Virus record (IMG/VR): IMGVR_UViG_3300042292_000445
Span: 1 to 40,023 of that record
Length of the DNA stretch: 40,023 nucleotides
Reading direction: 5' to 3' (one strand)
Source of the DNA: a virus
Shown in pieces: positions 8,287 through 17,387 of the stretch. A program made the translations under genes and the position numbers. Numbering within the stretch: position 1 is the stretch's first letter; every line of letters begins with the position of its first letter. Under the pieces are notes generated by a model. The model worked only from the letters and a program-made list of their open reading frames with translations, searched no databases and was not told the DNA's origin.

Positions 8287-8802
8287 ATGTTAGTAAAACT
8301 ATTTGATGTACAAAATGGTGTAGTAATTCCAACAGAGCATTGCTACACTCTTAAAGCTTTAAAAGATATCATGGATAACTATCCTGATGATCACTTAAAG
8401 ATCTATCAGTATTTGTTTTATATGACATGTCCTAATCCGGATATGAATCCATTTTTTAATACACCTGACATAGATAAGGAAGCTTTAATTCTACAAGAGA
8501 TAGAAGCAGAGTTTTCTACTGAAGATGATGATATAGGTATTGCATTATTATTCTGTCAAAGAATGTATGAAACACCTACATCCAGAGCCTATAAAGGTAT
8601 GTCTTCAATGTTAGATAGATTAGCCAGATATATGGAAACAACTCCTATTACAGCAGGTAGAGACGGTAACATCAATTCACTTGTTGCTGCAGCTAAAAAC
8701 TTTGATCAGATTAGAGCATCATTTAAAGGAGTTTACAAAGACTTACAAGAAGAACAATCCAGCAAAGTGCGCGGAGGAATTGGATTGGGGTACGATCAAT
8801 AA
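8287..8802 (+). CDS. Helical protein preceding TerL; candidate small terminase subunit
   Basis: The 171-residue protein is largely helical (CYTLKALKDIMDNYPDDHL; SSMLDRLARYMETTPITAGR). An acidic central segment and a C-terminus of basic and Gly-rich residues (KVRGGIGLGYDQ) end 10 nt upstream of the large terminase. The small terminase normally sits directly upstream of TerL, has this size, and has a helical core for ring formation. I see no clear helix-turn-helix, so the assignment rests on position and size. It begins 1 nt after the nuclease stop. Confidence 0.5.
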   Translation: MLVKLFDVQNGVVIPTEHCYTLKALKDIMDNYPDDHLKIYQYLFYMTCPNPDMNPFFNTPDIDKEALILQEIEAEFSTEDDDIGIALLFCQRMYETPTSRAYKGMSSMLDRLARYMETTPITAGRDGNINSLVAAAKNFDQIRASFKGVYKDLQEEQSSKVRGGIGLGYDQ

Positions 8803-8812
8803 CTAACTGATA

Positions 8813-11026
8813 ATGAGAGAAATATATCAAGACATACCCACTTGGGATAATGGAGTTTGGACAACAACAGACTTTGATTCAAGAGAAGCTTTTGCAGATT
8901 TTTTAATAACTAATGTTTTTAAAGAACCTGGTAAGTATGAATTTAATGAAACTACTACAAAGCTATTTACACAAGAATCAACAAAGTTTAATAAAGACAA
9001 AGTATTCTGTGTTGCTCCATTCAAATCTAAAGATTTTATAACCTATTGGGATGATCAGAAAGCAAAATGCCGAAGAGGTCTTTTAATAAAAGACAAAGGC
9101 AAAGTCTGGTATATGACAAGAGACTACTATATGTGGTTGAATTTCTTACCTATCTTCAACAAAGAGATTCAGAAATTTGGTTTTGCTGATATCAGGGATG
9201 CTCAGTATCACATGGCCTTATATGAGATAATAGCAGAGTTAACTTACAAGCATGTTGCTATACTTAAAAAAAGACAGATTGCTTCTTCATACTATCACAT
9301 GGCTAAGTTAATTAATCAGCAATGGTTTGAAGAAGGGGTTACTCTTAAGATTGGTGCAAGTCTTAAAGACTACATCAATGAAAAAGGATCCTGGAAGTTT
9401 TTGCAAGAGTACGCGGCTTTTCTTAATGAACATACTGCATGGTATAGACCAATGTCACCGGACAAGGTTATGATGTGGCAACAGAAGATTGAGGTAAGAA
9501 GAGGAGATAGAAAAACAGAAGTTGGTCTTAAAGGTACTATCCAAGGTATGTCATTTGAAAAAGATCCGACAAATGGTGTAGGGGGTCCGGTTAAATACTT
9601 CTTTCATGAGGAGGCCGGGATTGCTCCAAGGATGGATAGTACATATGAGTATATGCGTCCAGCCATGAGATCTGGTTTAACTACTACCGGTGTATTTATA
9701 GCAGCAGGATCTGTAGGGGATTTATCTCAGTGTGAACCATTGAGAAAAATGATTATGTACCCAACAGAGAATGACATATGCGCTGTAGAAACAGACTTAC
9801 TAGATAATAAAGGTTCTGTAGGAAGATCTGGATTATTCATTCCTGAACAATGGTCTATGCCTCCATACATTGATAACTTTGGTAATTCACAAGTACAAGA
9901 AGCACTAGAAGCACTAGATGATCAGTTTGAAAAATGGAAAAAAGAACTTGCTCCAGAAACATATCAGTTGAGGATTTCTCAGCATCCAAGAAACATTGAA
10001 GAAGCTTTTGCTAACAGAACTATATCTAAGTTCCCAATGCATCTTGTAACTGCGCAACAAAGAAGAATTGAAGATAAAGAATATGCATATGAATTCTTAG
10101 AATTAGGTAGAGATGCTAATGGAAAAATTCTTCCAGAACACAGTAACAGAAGACCAATTACAGAATTCCCAATTACAAAAAATACAGAAGATAAAACAGG
10201 TGTTCTTGTAGTATGGGAAAGACCTGTAGAGAATCCAAGCTTTGGAATGTATTATGCTTCTATTGACCCCGTGGCAGAAGGTAAAACAACTACCTCAGAA
10301 TCATTATGTTCTATATACATAATGAAAGCACCGGTAGAAGTAACAAAAGTAACAGGTACTGAAACAGAAACATATATTGAGCCAGATAAAATTGTAGCTG
10401 CATGGTGTGGAAGGTTTGATGATATTAACAAAACACACCAAAGACTGGAGACAATTATTGAGTGGTATAATGCCTGGACGGTAATTGAGAATAACATCTC
10501 ATTGTTTATTCAGTATATGATCTCAAGAAAGAAACAAAAATATCTGGTACCAAAAAGTCAGATCATGTTCTTAAAAGACTTGGGTTCTAATAACTCAGTA
10601 TATCAAGAATACGGTTGGAAGAATACAGGAACTTTATTCAAGAATCACTTATTAAGTTATGCAATAGAATACACCAAAGAAGAGTTGGATGTTGAAACCA
10701 AATCAGATGGTACTATTGTTAGAACAAAATATGGTATTGAAAGAATACCAGACATCATGTTACTCAAAGAAATGGCTGCTTACTCAGATGGAGTCAATGT
10801 GGATAGACTTGTTGCCTTTTGTGCAATGGTTGCTTTCATGAGAATCCAGCAAGCTAATAGAGGTTATGCTAAAAGAGTTATAATGGATGATATGGCTAAA
10901 AACTTGCAAAAGTCAGAAAATTTGTATAAATTAAATAATAGTCCTTTCCGTCATTTGGGTAGGACTGCAGGTAGTTCATCAGGAGGCCAAAATGTAAAAA
11001 GATCTCCATTTAAAAATATAAGATAG
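8813..11026 (+). CDS. terL: Terminase large subunit (DNA-packaging motor)
   Basis: This 737-residue protein carries the two-domain TerL plan. In the ATPase part, LKKRQIASSYYHM (residues ~151-163) occupies the Walker A position, in a deviant form lacking Gly-Lys-Ser/Thr. PVKYFFHEEAGIA (~259-271) is the Walker B with a Glu pair, and FIAAGSVGD (~295-303) fits the coupling motif. In the RNase-H-fold nuclease part, YASIDPVAEGKTT (Asp485), WTVIENN (Glu559) and VNVDRLVAF (Asp664) supply the acidic triad. The enzyme would cut concatemeric DNA and drive it through the portal. It lies between the candidate TerS and, after an inserted homing endonuclease, the portal gene. The identification is firm. Confidence 0.93.
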   Translation: MREIYQDIPTWDNGVWTTTDFDSREAFADFLITNVFKEPGKYEFNETTTKLFTQESTKFNKDKVFCVAPFKSKDFITYWDDQKAKCRRGLLIKDKGKVWYMTRDYYMWLNFLPIFNKEIQKFGFADIRDAQYHMALYEIIAELTYKHVAILKKRQIASSYYHMAKLINQQWFEEGVTLKIGASLKDYINEKGSWKFLQEYAAFLNEHTAWYRPMSPDKVMMWQQKIEVRRGDRKTEVGLKGTIQGMSFEKDPTNGVGGPVKYFFHEEAGIAPRMDSTYEYMRPAMRSGLTTTGVFIAAGSVGDLSQCEPLRKMIMYPTENDICAVETDLLDNKGSVGRSGLFIPEQWSMPPYIDNFGNSQVQEALEALDDQFEKWKKELAPETYQLRISQHPRNIEEAFANRTISKFPMHLVTAQQRRIEDKEYAYEFLELGRDANGKILPEHSNRRPITEFPITKNTEDKTGVLVVWERPVENPSFGMYYASIDPVAEGKTTTSESLCSIYIMKAPVEVTKVTGTETETYIEPDKIVAAWCGRFDDINKTHQRLETIIEWYNAWTVIENNISLFIQYMISRKKQKYLVPKSQIMFLKDLGSNNSVYQEYGWKNTGTLFKNHLLSYAIEYTKEELDVETKSDGTIVRTKYGIERIPDIMLLKEMAAYSDGVNVDRLVAFCAMVAFMRIQQANRGYAKRVIMDDMAKNLQKSENLYKLNNSPFRHLGRTAGSSSGGQNVKRSPFKNIR

Positions 11027-11028
11027 TT

Positions 11029-11574
11029 ATGCCTTATTTATACAGACATATTAGATTGGATACTAATTTACCATTTTATATTGGTATAGGTTCTGAATTA
11101 AATTTTGGTAGAGCTTATGATAAAACAGAAAGAAGTAAGCACTGGAAGAACATTACAAATAAAACTGCTTATAAAATTGAAATAGTATTTGATGATTTAA
11201 CTTGGGAAGAAGCTTGTCAAAAAGAAATAGAATTTATAAATCTTTATGGAAGACTTGATTTAAGTACAGGGAGTTTGTGTAACTTTACTAATGGTGGTGA
11301 AGGCGCTTTTGGTAGAAAGGTGTCTGAAGAAACAAGGCTCAAGATATCAAAAAGTGTTTCTGGAAAAAATCATGGTATGTATGGTAAAACACATACACCA
11401 GAAGCAATAAATAAAATAATAAACACAGCTAGTAAAAAAGTATTAGATGTAGTTAATAATATTGAATATAACTCAATAAAAGAAGCAGCACTTGCTAATG
11501 ATATTAGACCGAATACATTGACAAGAAAACTATCAGGAATAAGAAATAATAATACTAATTTTATATTAATATAA
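11029..11574 (+). CDS. Free-standing GIY-YIG homing endonuclease
   Basis: The 181-residue product starts with an LYRHI...FYIGIG signature (GIY-YIG-like), followed by GRAYD and a catalytic-type Glu in WEEACQKEIEFINLYGR. NUMOD-type DNA-binding repeats follow: GAFGRKVSEETRLKISKSVS and GMYGKTHTPEAINK (NUMOD3-like), then LDVVNNIEYNSIKEAA...TLTRKLSG (NUMOD1-like). It starts 2 nt after the terL stop and ends 1 nt before the portal ATG, so it is a free-standing endonuclease wedged between two essential packaging genes and no intron is needed to explain it. It probably cuts related genomes lacking the insertion and so spreads itself. Its base and codon use resemble the neighbours, arguing against very recent transfer. 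Confidence 0.88.
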   Translation: MPYLYRHIRLDTNLPFYIGIGSELNFGRAYDKTERSKHWKNITNKTAYKIEIVFDDLTWEEACQKEIEFINLYGRLDLSTGSLCNFTNGGEGAFGRKVSEETRLKISKSVSGKNHGMYGKTHTPEAINKIINTASKKVLDVVNNIEYNSIKEAALANDIRPNTLTRKLSGIRNNNTNFILI

Positions 11575-11575
11575 C

Positions 11576-14314
11576 ATGCAAGTTTATAACGCTTTAGATT
11601 TAAAAAATGGTAAAAAAACTAAACATAATAGGATGGGATCAATCACCCAGCCTCTTCAGTTTATACCCCGTGTAGAAAAGGATGAAGAGTGGGCTGCATG
11701 GTGTCTTGATTGGCTTGAATGGAATGGTTTAAAACAGATCCGTAGAAATGCCCGCAGGCTTATGAAAAACTATAAGCTAGCTAAAGGTATTATAGACAAG
11801 TCAGATTATATTGTTGAAGAAAACAATGAAATGAAAGATATTGTTGATGTATTAACAAAAGAAGACTGGTCTGCTTTAGAATTAAAGTTCTATCCTATCA
11901 TCCCAAATGTTATTAATGTTCTAGTAGCTGAATTTGCAAAAAGAAATACTAAGCTTTCCTACAGAGCAGTTGATGAGTTCTCCTACAATGATATGATGGA
12001 GCAAAAAAGAAAGATGGTTGAAGAAACATTGATGAGTGATGCAAAAATGCAAATTCAATCAGCAATGTTAGAACAAGGATTAGATCCAGAATCTCAAGAA
12101 GCTCAGCAACAACTTGCACCTGAAAATTTAAAATCATTACCTGAGATAGAAAGTTTCTTTAAGAAAGATTACAGATCAATGATAGAACAATGGGCTTTAC
12201 ATCAACATAAAGTTGATACAGAAAGATTCCATATGGATGAGCTTGAAGAAAGAGGGTTCCGTGATATGTTGATTACAGATAGAGAGTTCTGGCATATGAG
12301 AATGATGGAGGATGATTATGAAGTTGAGCTTTGGAATCCTCCTGTTACTTTCTACCACAAATCTCCAGATGCAAGATACATTTCTCAAGGTAACTGGGTT
12401 GGTAAAGTGGATATGCTCACTGTAGCTGATGTTATTGATAAATACGGTTACATGTTGACAGAAGAACAGCATGAAGGATTAGAAGCAATTTATCCTATTA
12501 GATCTGCAGGTTATACAATAGGTGGTCAAAATGATGGTACATTCTATGATGCAACTAAATCTCATGAATGGAATACTAACATGCCTTCATTAGCATACAG
12601 ACAATATACATCAATGATGGCTGGGTCAGTATATGATGGTGGTGATATTGTTAATCAAATTCTTTCTGAAGGTGAAGATTACTATGATCAAGGTACAGCT
12701 TACTTACTAAGAGTAACTACAGGTTATTGGAAGTCTCAAAGAAAAATTGGGCATCTTACAAAAATTGGAGACAATGGTGAAGTTATTAATGAAATAGTAA
12801 CTGAGGATTATAAGATTACAGATAAAGCAATCTATGATACAAGATTGTTTAAGAATAGAACAAAAGATAACTTGCTTTATGGAGAACATATTGATTGGAT
12901 TTGGATCAATGAAGTTTGGGGTGGTGTAAAAATTGGACCAAACATTCCTTCATTCTGGGGTATGAATAATCCTGGTGGATTCTCTCCAATTTACATTGGT
13001 GTAGATAAGAACCATATTGGACCGTTAAGATTCCAATTCAAAGGAGATAATAGTTTGTATGGTTGTAAGCTTCCTGTAGAAGGAGCAGTGTTCTCTGATA
13101 GAAATACTAAGTCAACTGCATTGTTAGATTTAATGAAGCCATACCAGATTGGATACAACATTGTAAACAATCAGATAGCTGATATACTAGTTGATGAGTT
13201 AGGAACAGTAATTCTACTTGATCAAAACTCACTACCAAGACACTCAATGGGTGAGGACTGGGGTAAAAACAATTTATCTAAAGCATATGTGGCAATGAAG
13301 AATTTCCAGATGCTACCTCTAGATACCTCAATAAGCAATACAGAAAACCCTCTTAACTTTCAGCATTTTCAAAAACTAGATCTTTCACAAACAGAAAGGT
13401 TAATGTCAAGAATCAAATTAGCTGAGCACTTTAAACAACAAGCATATGAGGTTATAGGTATCAATCCTCAAAGATTAGGGCAAGAGTTGACACAAACTAC
13501 TGCTACAGGTGTAGAACAAGCTAAGAGCGCATCTTATGCACAAACTGAGATGTTCTTCATGCAGCACTGTGATTACTTAATGCCGAGAGTACACCAGATG
13601 AGAACTGACTTAGCACAGTACTATAACTCAACTAAACCATCTGCAAGACTAACATATATGACTTCAGCAGATGAAAAAGTTAACTTTGAAATCAATGGTA
13701 CTGATTTATTAATGAGAGATCTTAATATCTTTTGTAGTACAAATGCTAATAATAGAGCTATCTTAGAGCAATTAAAACAAATGGCTTTAACAAATAATAC
13801 TACTGGTGCTACCATATTTGACTTAGGTAAGATTGTTCAGTCTGATACTGTTTCTGAAGTTACAGGAATATTGAAATCAGCTGAAGAAAAAATGAATAAG
13901 CAAAAACAAGAAGAACAACAACATCAGCAAGAAATGCAGCAACAACAAATTGAGTCTCAAGAGAAGCAAAAGAAAATGGAGCTTGATGCAACTGAACTTA
14001 GAGAAGAGAAGAATAGACAAAGAGATATTCTTGTTGCTGAAATACGTGCAGCTGGTATGGGTGCTATGACTGATATCAATGAGAATAAGCAATCAGATTA
14101 CTTAGATGCTATGAAAGAGATCAGATCAACTCAGGAGTTCCAGGATCAGACTAATTTACAAAGAGAAAAAGAAACAAACAGAATGAATGCTGAATCTACA
14201 AAAGCTCAAATTGAGAGAGAAAAAATACAAGCACAGAAAGAAATTGCAGATAAACAGTTAATGATTGCACAAGAAAACAAAAATAGATTTGATAAATCTA
14301 AGGGTAAAGAATAA
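11576..14314 (+). CDS. Portal protein
   Basis: This 912-residue protein lies after TerL (past the homing endonuclease) and before the scaffold-like gene, the normal portal position. It has a basic N-terminal segment (NGLKQIRRNARRLMKNYKLA), a central clip/wing region with aromatic-rich stretches (DREFWHMRMMEDDYEVELWN), and a helical core with QKLDLSQTERLMSRIKLAEH and INPQRLGQELTQTTATGVEQ. The T-A-T-G-V-E-Q-A-K segment is typical of portal helices. From about residue 762 the C-terminus is an extended Gln/Glu/Lys-rich coiled coil (EEKMNKQKQEEQQHQQEMQQ and beyond), a barrel or scaffold-interaction tail as in long-barrel portals. It would form the dodecameric channel at one capsid vertex. Length exceeds many portals but suits crAss-like phages. 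Confidence 0.85.
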   Translation: MQVYNALDLKNGKKTKHNRMGSITQPLQFIPRVEKDEEWAAWCLDWLEWNGLKQIRRNARRLMKNYKLAKGIIDKSDYIVEENNEMKDIVDVLTKEDWSALELKFYPIIPNVINVLVAEFAKRNTKLSYRAVDEFSYNDMMEQKRKMVEETLMSDAKMQIQSAMLEQGLDPESQEAQQQLAPENLKSLPEIESFFKKDYRSMIEQWALHQHKVDTERFHMDELEERGFRDMLITDREFWHMRMMEDDYEVELWNPPVTFYHKSPDARYISQGNWVGKVDMLTVADVIDKYGYMLTEEQHEGLEAIYPIRSAGYTIGGQNDGTFYDATKSHEWNTNMPSLAYRQYTSMMAGSVYDGGDIVNQILSEGEDYYDQGTAYLLRVTTGYWKSQRKIGHLTKIGDNGEVINEIVTEDYKITDKAIYDTRLFKNRTKDNLLYGEHIDWIWINEVWGGVKIGPNIPSFWGMNNPGGFSPIYIGVDKNHIGPLRFQFKGDNSLYGCKLPVEGAVFSDRNTKSTALLDLMKPYQIGYNIVNNQIADILVDELGTVILLDQNSLPRHSMGEDWGKNNLSKAYVAMKNFQMLPLDTSISNTENPLNFQHFQKLDLSQTERLMSRIKLAEHFKQQAYEVIGINPQRLGQELTQTTATGVEQAKSASYAQTEMFFMQHCDYLMPRVHQMRTDLAQYYNSTKPSARLTYMTSADEKVNFEINGTDLLMRDLNIFCSTNANNRAILEQLKQMALTNNTTGATIFDLGKIVQSDTVSEVTGILKSAEEKMNKQKQEEQQHQQEMQQQQIESQEKQKKMELDATELREEKNRQRDILVAEIRAAGMGAMTDINENKQSDYLDAMKEIRSTQEFQDQTNLQREKETNRMNAESTKAQIEREKIQAQKEIADKQLMIAQENKNRFDKSKGKE

Positions 14315-14322
14315 GCCCTTAG
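14298..14322 (+). terminator. Weak hairpin over the portal stop codon
   Basis: A perfect 7-bp inverted repeat (CTAAGGG at 14298-14304 with CCCTTAG at 14316-14322) spans the portal stop codon. It lacks an immediate T tract, so it may attenuate or stabilise RNA rather than terminate transcription. It precedes the promoter-like element at 14373. Confidence 0.4.
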
Positions 14323-14372
14323 CTATATAATGTGAAAAATTTTATTTGGCACTTTAAATTTATCAAGTTTAA

Positions 14373-14384
14373 TTAGTATATTAA
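14373..14384 (+). promoter_or_regulatory. Putative promoter, TTAGTATATTAA
   Basis: This is the third copy of the TTAGTATWTT motif, 23 nt before the ATG of the scaffold-like gene, the same spacing as at 5760. The -7 match to TAnnTTTG is partial here (TATATTAA). It probably boosts scaffold and capsid transcription. Confidence 0.45.
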
Positions 14385-14407
14385 ATTATAAACCAAAACC
14401 AACAAAG

Positions 14408-15676
14408 ATGACAGATGAAACAAAAAACCTCAATGAGGATGTTCAAGAATCTACAGCGGTAGGACAAGTGGATATAAACATTGATGAGCTTTTTGGTAAT
14501 CCAGGTGCAGAAAGCATCATGCTTCCTGAAGATGGAGAACCAGAAAAACCAAAAGGTATATTCTCAAAGGAGAATATAGACACTTCGTTCCTTGACAACA
14601 ATCCTCTTAGTTCTGCTGAAAGAAAAGAAAAAGAAGAAGCAAAAGCAGAGACTGAAGAAACAATTGCTGAACTTGACAATCTTATTACACAAGTAGAAGA
14701 AGGTAATGGAAAAGGCAGAGCTAAAATTGATAAGAGTGGTCTTTTTGATTTAGCACAGAAAATGATTGAAGAAGGTTCTTTAATCCCATTTGATGATGAC
14801 AAACCATTAGATGAGTATAGTACTAAAGACTTCAGAGAATTATTTGAGGCTAACTTCCAAGAAAGAGAAAACAAAATTAAAGAAGAGACTCCAAAAGAAT
14901 TCTTTAATTCACTTCCAGAAGAACTTCAAATTGCAGCTAAGTATGTAGCAGATGGTGGACAAGACTTGAAAGGTCTTTTCAGATCATTAGCACATGTAGA
15001 AGAAATTGTGCAATTAGATCCTAGCAATGAAGCAGATCAAGAAGAAATTGCTAGACAATATCTTTGGGCTACTAACTTTGGTACAGCTGAAGAAATTGAA
15101 TCTGAGATTCAAGATTGGGCTGACATGAATAAATTAGAACAAAAAGCTAATCAGTTCAAACCTAAGTTAGACAGAATGCAAGAAGAAATTATTGCAAGAC
15201 AGTTAGCTGAACAAGAGCATAAGAAAGAGCAGCAACAAAAGCAAGCAAAAGCATATACTGATAATGTATATAATACACTTGCTACTGGTGAACTTGGCGG
15301 ATTAAAGCTTGATAAGAAAATTCAAAGCATGCTTTATTCAGGATTGGTTCAACCAAACTATCCTTCCATCTCTGGAAAACAAACTAATTTACTTGGACAC
15401 TTGTTGGAAAAGTATCAGTTTGTTGAACCAAACCATGGATTGATTGCTGAAGCTCTTTGGTTACTTCAAGATCCAGAAGGATACAGAGGTAAGGTAAGGG
15501 AGCAAGGTTCTAAAGAAACTGTAGAAAAAACAGTAAGAACTTTGAAAACAGAAGAATCTAGAAAATTATCTAGCTCTTCTACAAACACAGGTTCATTAGA
15601 AGAAAATAGACCTTCTGCTAATAAACCAAAAACAATATCCAGACAGAATACTAACATATTCAGAAGGACTTTTTAA
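14408..15676 (+). CDS. Probable capsid scaffolding protein
   Basis: The 422-residue product is highly charged, Glu/Lys/Gln-rich and predicted mostly helical. An acidic N-terminus (NIDELFGNPGAESIMLPEDG) precedes long coiled-coil segments (SSAERKEKEEAKAETEETIA; DRMQEEIIARQLAEQEHKKE), and a Ser/Thr/Asn-rich basic tail ends in SRQNTNIFRRTF. Composition and position between portal and major capsid protein are those of scaffolding proteins, which guide procapsid assembly and then leave or are cleaved. The short basic C-terminal tail could be the capsid-binding element. The gene has its own promoter-like motif and an A/C-rich leader (AAACCAAAACCAACAAAG). No homology was recognised beyond these features, and an internal cargo protein is an alternative. 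Confidence 0.65.
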   Translation: MTDETKNLNEDVQESTAVGQVDINIDELFGNPGAESIMLPEDGEPEKPKGIFSKENIDTSFLDNNPLSSAERKEKEEAKAETEETIAELDNLITQVEEGNGKGRAKIDKSGLFDLAQKMIEEGSLIPFDDDKPLDEYSTKDFRELFEANFQERENKIKEETPKEFFNSLPEELQIAAKYVADGGQDLKGLFRSLAHVEEIVQLDPSNEADQEEIARQYLWATNFGTAEEIESEIQDWADMNKLEQKANQFKPKLDRMQEEIIARQLAEQEHKKEQQQKQAKAYTDNVYNTLATGELGGLKLDKKIQSMLYSGLVQPNYPSISGKQTNLLGHLLEKYQFVEPNHGLIAEALWLLQDPEGYRGKVREQGSKETVEKTVRTLKTEESRKLSSSSTNTGSLEENRPSANKPKTISRQNTNIFRRTF

Positions 15677-15703
15677 TTAGTAACTAATAAATAAAATAAA
15701 TAA

Positions 15704-17323
15704 ATGAGTACTCCAGTTTTAAACAATGGTATATTCCTGCGTGATACTGCATACAATGCAAGCTCACATGTGGATTCATACCACTTAGTAAACATGTTAA
15801 AGGATGCGCAACCAATGGATTTAGGTCCAGTTGACTTATGGGCTATGGCTCAAAAAGTTGAGATGCCACTTTATCAAATGTCTTCTTTCGGTGGAAAGAA
15901 TGTAATCATGGTTGACAATGCACGTGGTGAGTATAGATGGCAAACTCCGGTTTCTATTGACCTTCCATATGTAATTGAAGACATTGAACCAGACAATGAA
16001 TTCAAAGGAATTGAAGGTTCAACATTCCGTATCAAATTGAACAGACGTGAGTTTGGACATGGTGATATCATCACTTATGACAAATACAACGGTGTTGAGA
16101 TGTACATTACTGCTGAAGATATCCTTCCAATTGGTGATGGTTTCATCTACACAGTTCAATTAGTGAACAATGACAATTTCAAATTCTTGGATAACAAGTA
16201 TTTGTCTAATGGTACAAAAGTATTCCGTAAAGGTTCTGCACGTGGTGAATACGGAGAAAGATTCTCTGATATCCAAACAAGAGCAGGTTTCCGTGAATTC
16301 TACAACTTTGTAGGAGGTGCTGAAGCTCACGTACATTATTCTATCTCTTCTAGAGCAGACTTGATGATCAAAGGAGGAATGAATGCAGATGGAACAGTTC
16401 CTGTAACTGAAATCTGGAGAACATTTGATTCTAACTTAAATGATCCATCTATTGCTAACTTAGATGACATGGTTAAGAAATTAGGTAAAGACAAAGTTAA
16501 AAAAGCTTTTGACAATGGTGATTTATCTAGAACATTCTTAACTACAATGGAATCTGCTCACTTGTCTAAAATTGCTACAGATATTGAGACTTACTTAATG
16601 TGGGGTCAAGGTGGTAAAGTTAAACAAGATGGTCCAGATGATTTAAGATTGTCAGTGGGTCTTTGGAAACAGTTGGATAACTCTTTCAAAAGAATCTACA
16701 ACAAAAATAACTTTACATTGGATTTATTCCGTGGAGAGATCTACAACTTCTTCAATGGTAAAGTTGAGTTCCAAGGTCCAGATCCAAAACGCTCTCTAGT
16801 TGTACAAACTGGTATGGGTGGTATGAGAATGGTAAATGAGGCTATCAAACGTGAGGCAGTATCTTCAGGTTTATTGATCCAAGCTGCTGACATCGGTGCT
16901 ATCACTGGTAAAGGTATGGACTTAAACTTTGGATTTGCATACACTTCATATGTTATCCCATTCTTGGCTAACGTGAAATTTGTATTGAATCCTGCATTTG
17001 ACAATGTTCATACAAATGATATTGAGAACCCAATCATTGATGGTTTCCCATTATCTTCTTATTCATTCATTATCTTTGATATCACTGATAATACTAATGA
17101 TAACATCTTCTTATTGAAATTATCTTGGGATAATCAATTGAAATGGTGGTATCAAAATGGTACAATGGATTACATGGGTAGAACTCAAGGGTTCCAATCT
17201 TCAGGTCAATTCAATGGATACCGTGTAATGATGTCTCAAACAATGCCTGCTATTTGGGTTAAGGATCCGACTAAGGTATTAAAGATTGTAATGAGAAACC
17301 CTATTACAGGAGGAAGTTTTTAA
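15704..17323 (+). CDS. Major capsid protein (HK97-fold, probable)
   Basis: The 539-residue product has no strong coiled coil or membrane segment and has a balanced alpha/beta composition. It lies immediately after the scaffold-like gene with an A-rich, Shine-Dalgarno-less leader (AATAAATAAAATAAATAA) typical of highly expressed Bacteroidetes genes. Features include an N-arm (RDTAYNASSHVDSYHLVNML), an E-loop-like region (RGEYRWQTPVSIDLPYVIED), and a C-terminal beta segment (AIWVKDPTKVLKIVMRNPIT). The DNA uses more C-ending and CGT codons (CGT for Arg) than neighbours, as expected for an abundant protein. Length is close to crAss-like capsid proteins. The assignment is by position, length, expression signals and general resemblance, without a decisive catalytic motif. 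Confidence 0.8.
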   Translation: MSTPVLNNGIFLRDTAYNASSHVDSYHLVNMLKDAQPMDLGPVDLWAMAQKVEMPLYQMSSFGGKNVIMVDNARGEYRWQTPVSIDLPYVIEDIEPDNEFKGIEGSTFRIKLNRREFGHGDIITYDKYNGVEMYITAEDILPIGDGFIYTVQLVNNDNFKFLDNKYLSNGTKVFRKGSARGEYGERFSDIQTRAGFREFYNFVGGAEAHVHYSISSRADLMIKGGMNADGTVPVTEIWRTFDSNLNDPSIANLDDMVKKLGKDKVKKAFDNGDLSRTFLTTMESAHLSKIATDIETYLMWGQGGKVKQDGPDDLRLSVGLWKQLDNSFKRIYNKNNFTLDLFRGEIYNFFNGKVEFQGPDPKRSLVVQTGMGGMRMVNEAIKREAVSSGLLIQAADIGAITGKGMDLNFGFAYTSYVIPFLANVKFVLNPAFDNVHTNDIENPIIDGFPLSSYSFIIFDITDNTNDNIFLLKLSWDNQLKWWYQNGTMDYMGRTQGFQSSGQFNGYRVMMSQTMPAIWVKDPTKVLKIVMRNPITGGSF

Positions 17324-17352
17324 GCAATCTGGGTAAATAATTACCTTGTTTA

Positions 17353-17383
17353 TTTGGATAATAAACTAGAGTCTGTATATTTG
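17353..17383 (+). promoter_or_regulatory. Bacteroidetes-type promoter before the LAGLIDADG gene
   Basis: TTTG at 17353-17356, a 19-nt spacer, and TATATTTG at 17376-17383 form an exact TTTG-N19-TAnnTTTG element. It ends only 4 nt before the ATG at 17388, so the transcript would be nearly leaderless, or the start lies in another place than predicted. Confidence 0.65.
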
Positions 17384-17387
17384 TAAT

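Noticed and set aside
14443-14874. 143-aa open frame on the minus strand inside the scaffold-like gene
   Set aside because: It is a shadow of a strongly supported + strand gene. Its Ser/Leu-rich translation reflects the complement of Glu/Lys codons, and no leader or promoter is visible.
17324-17352. Short GGTAA/TTACC inverted repeat after the capsid gene as a terminator
   Set aside because: The stem is only five base pairs with a small loop and no convincing T tract.
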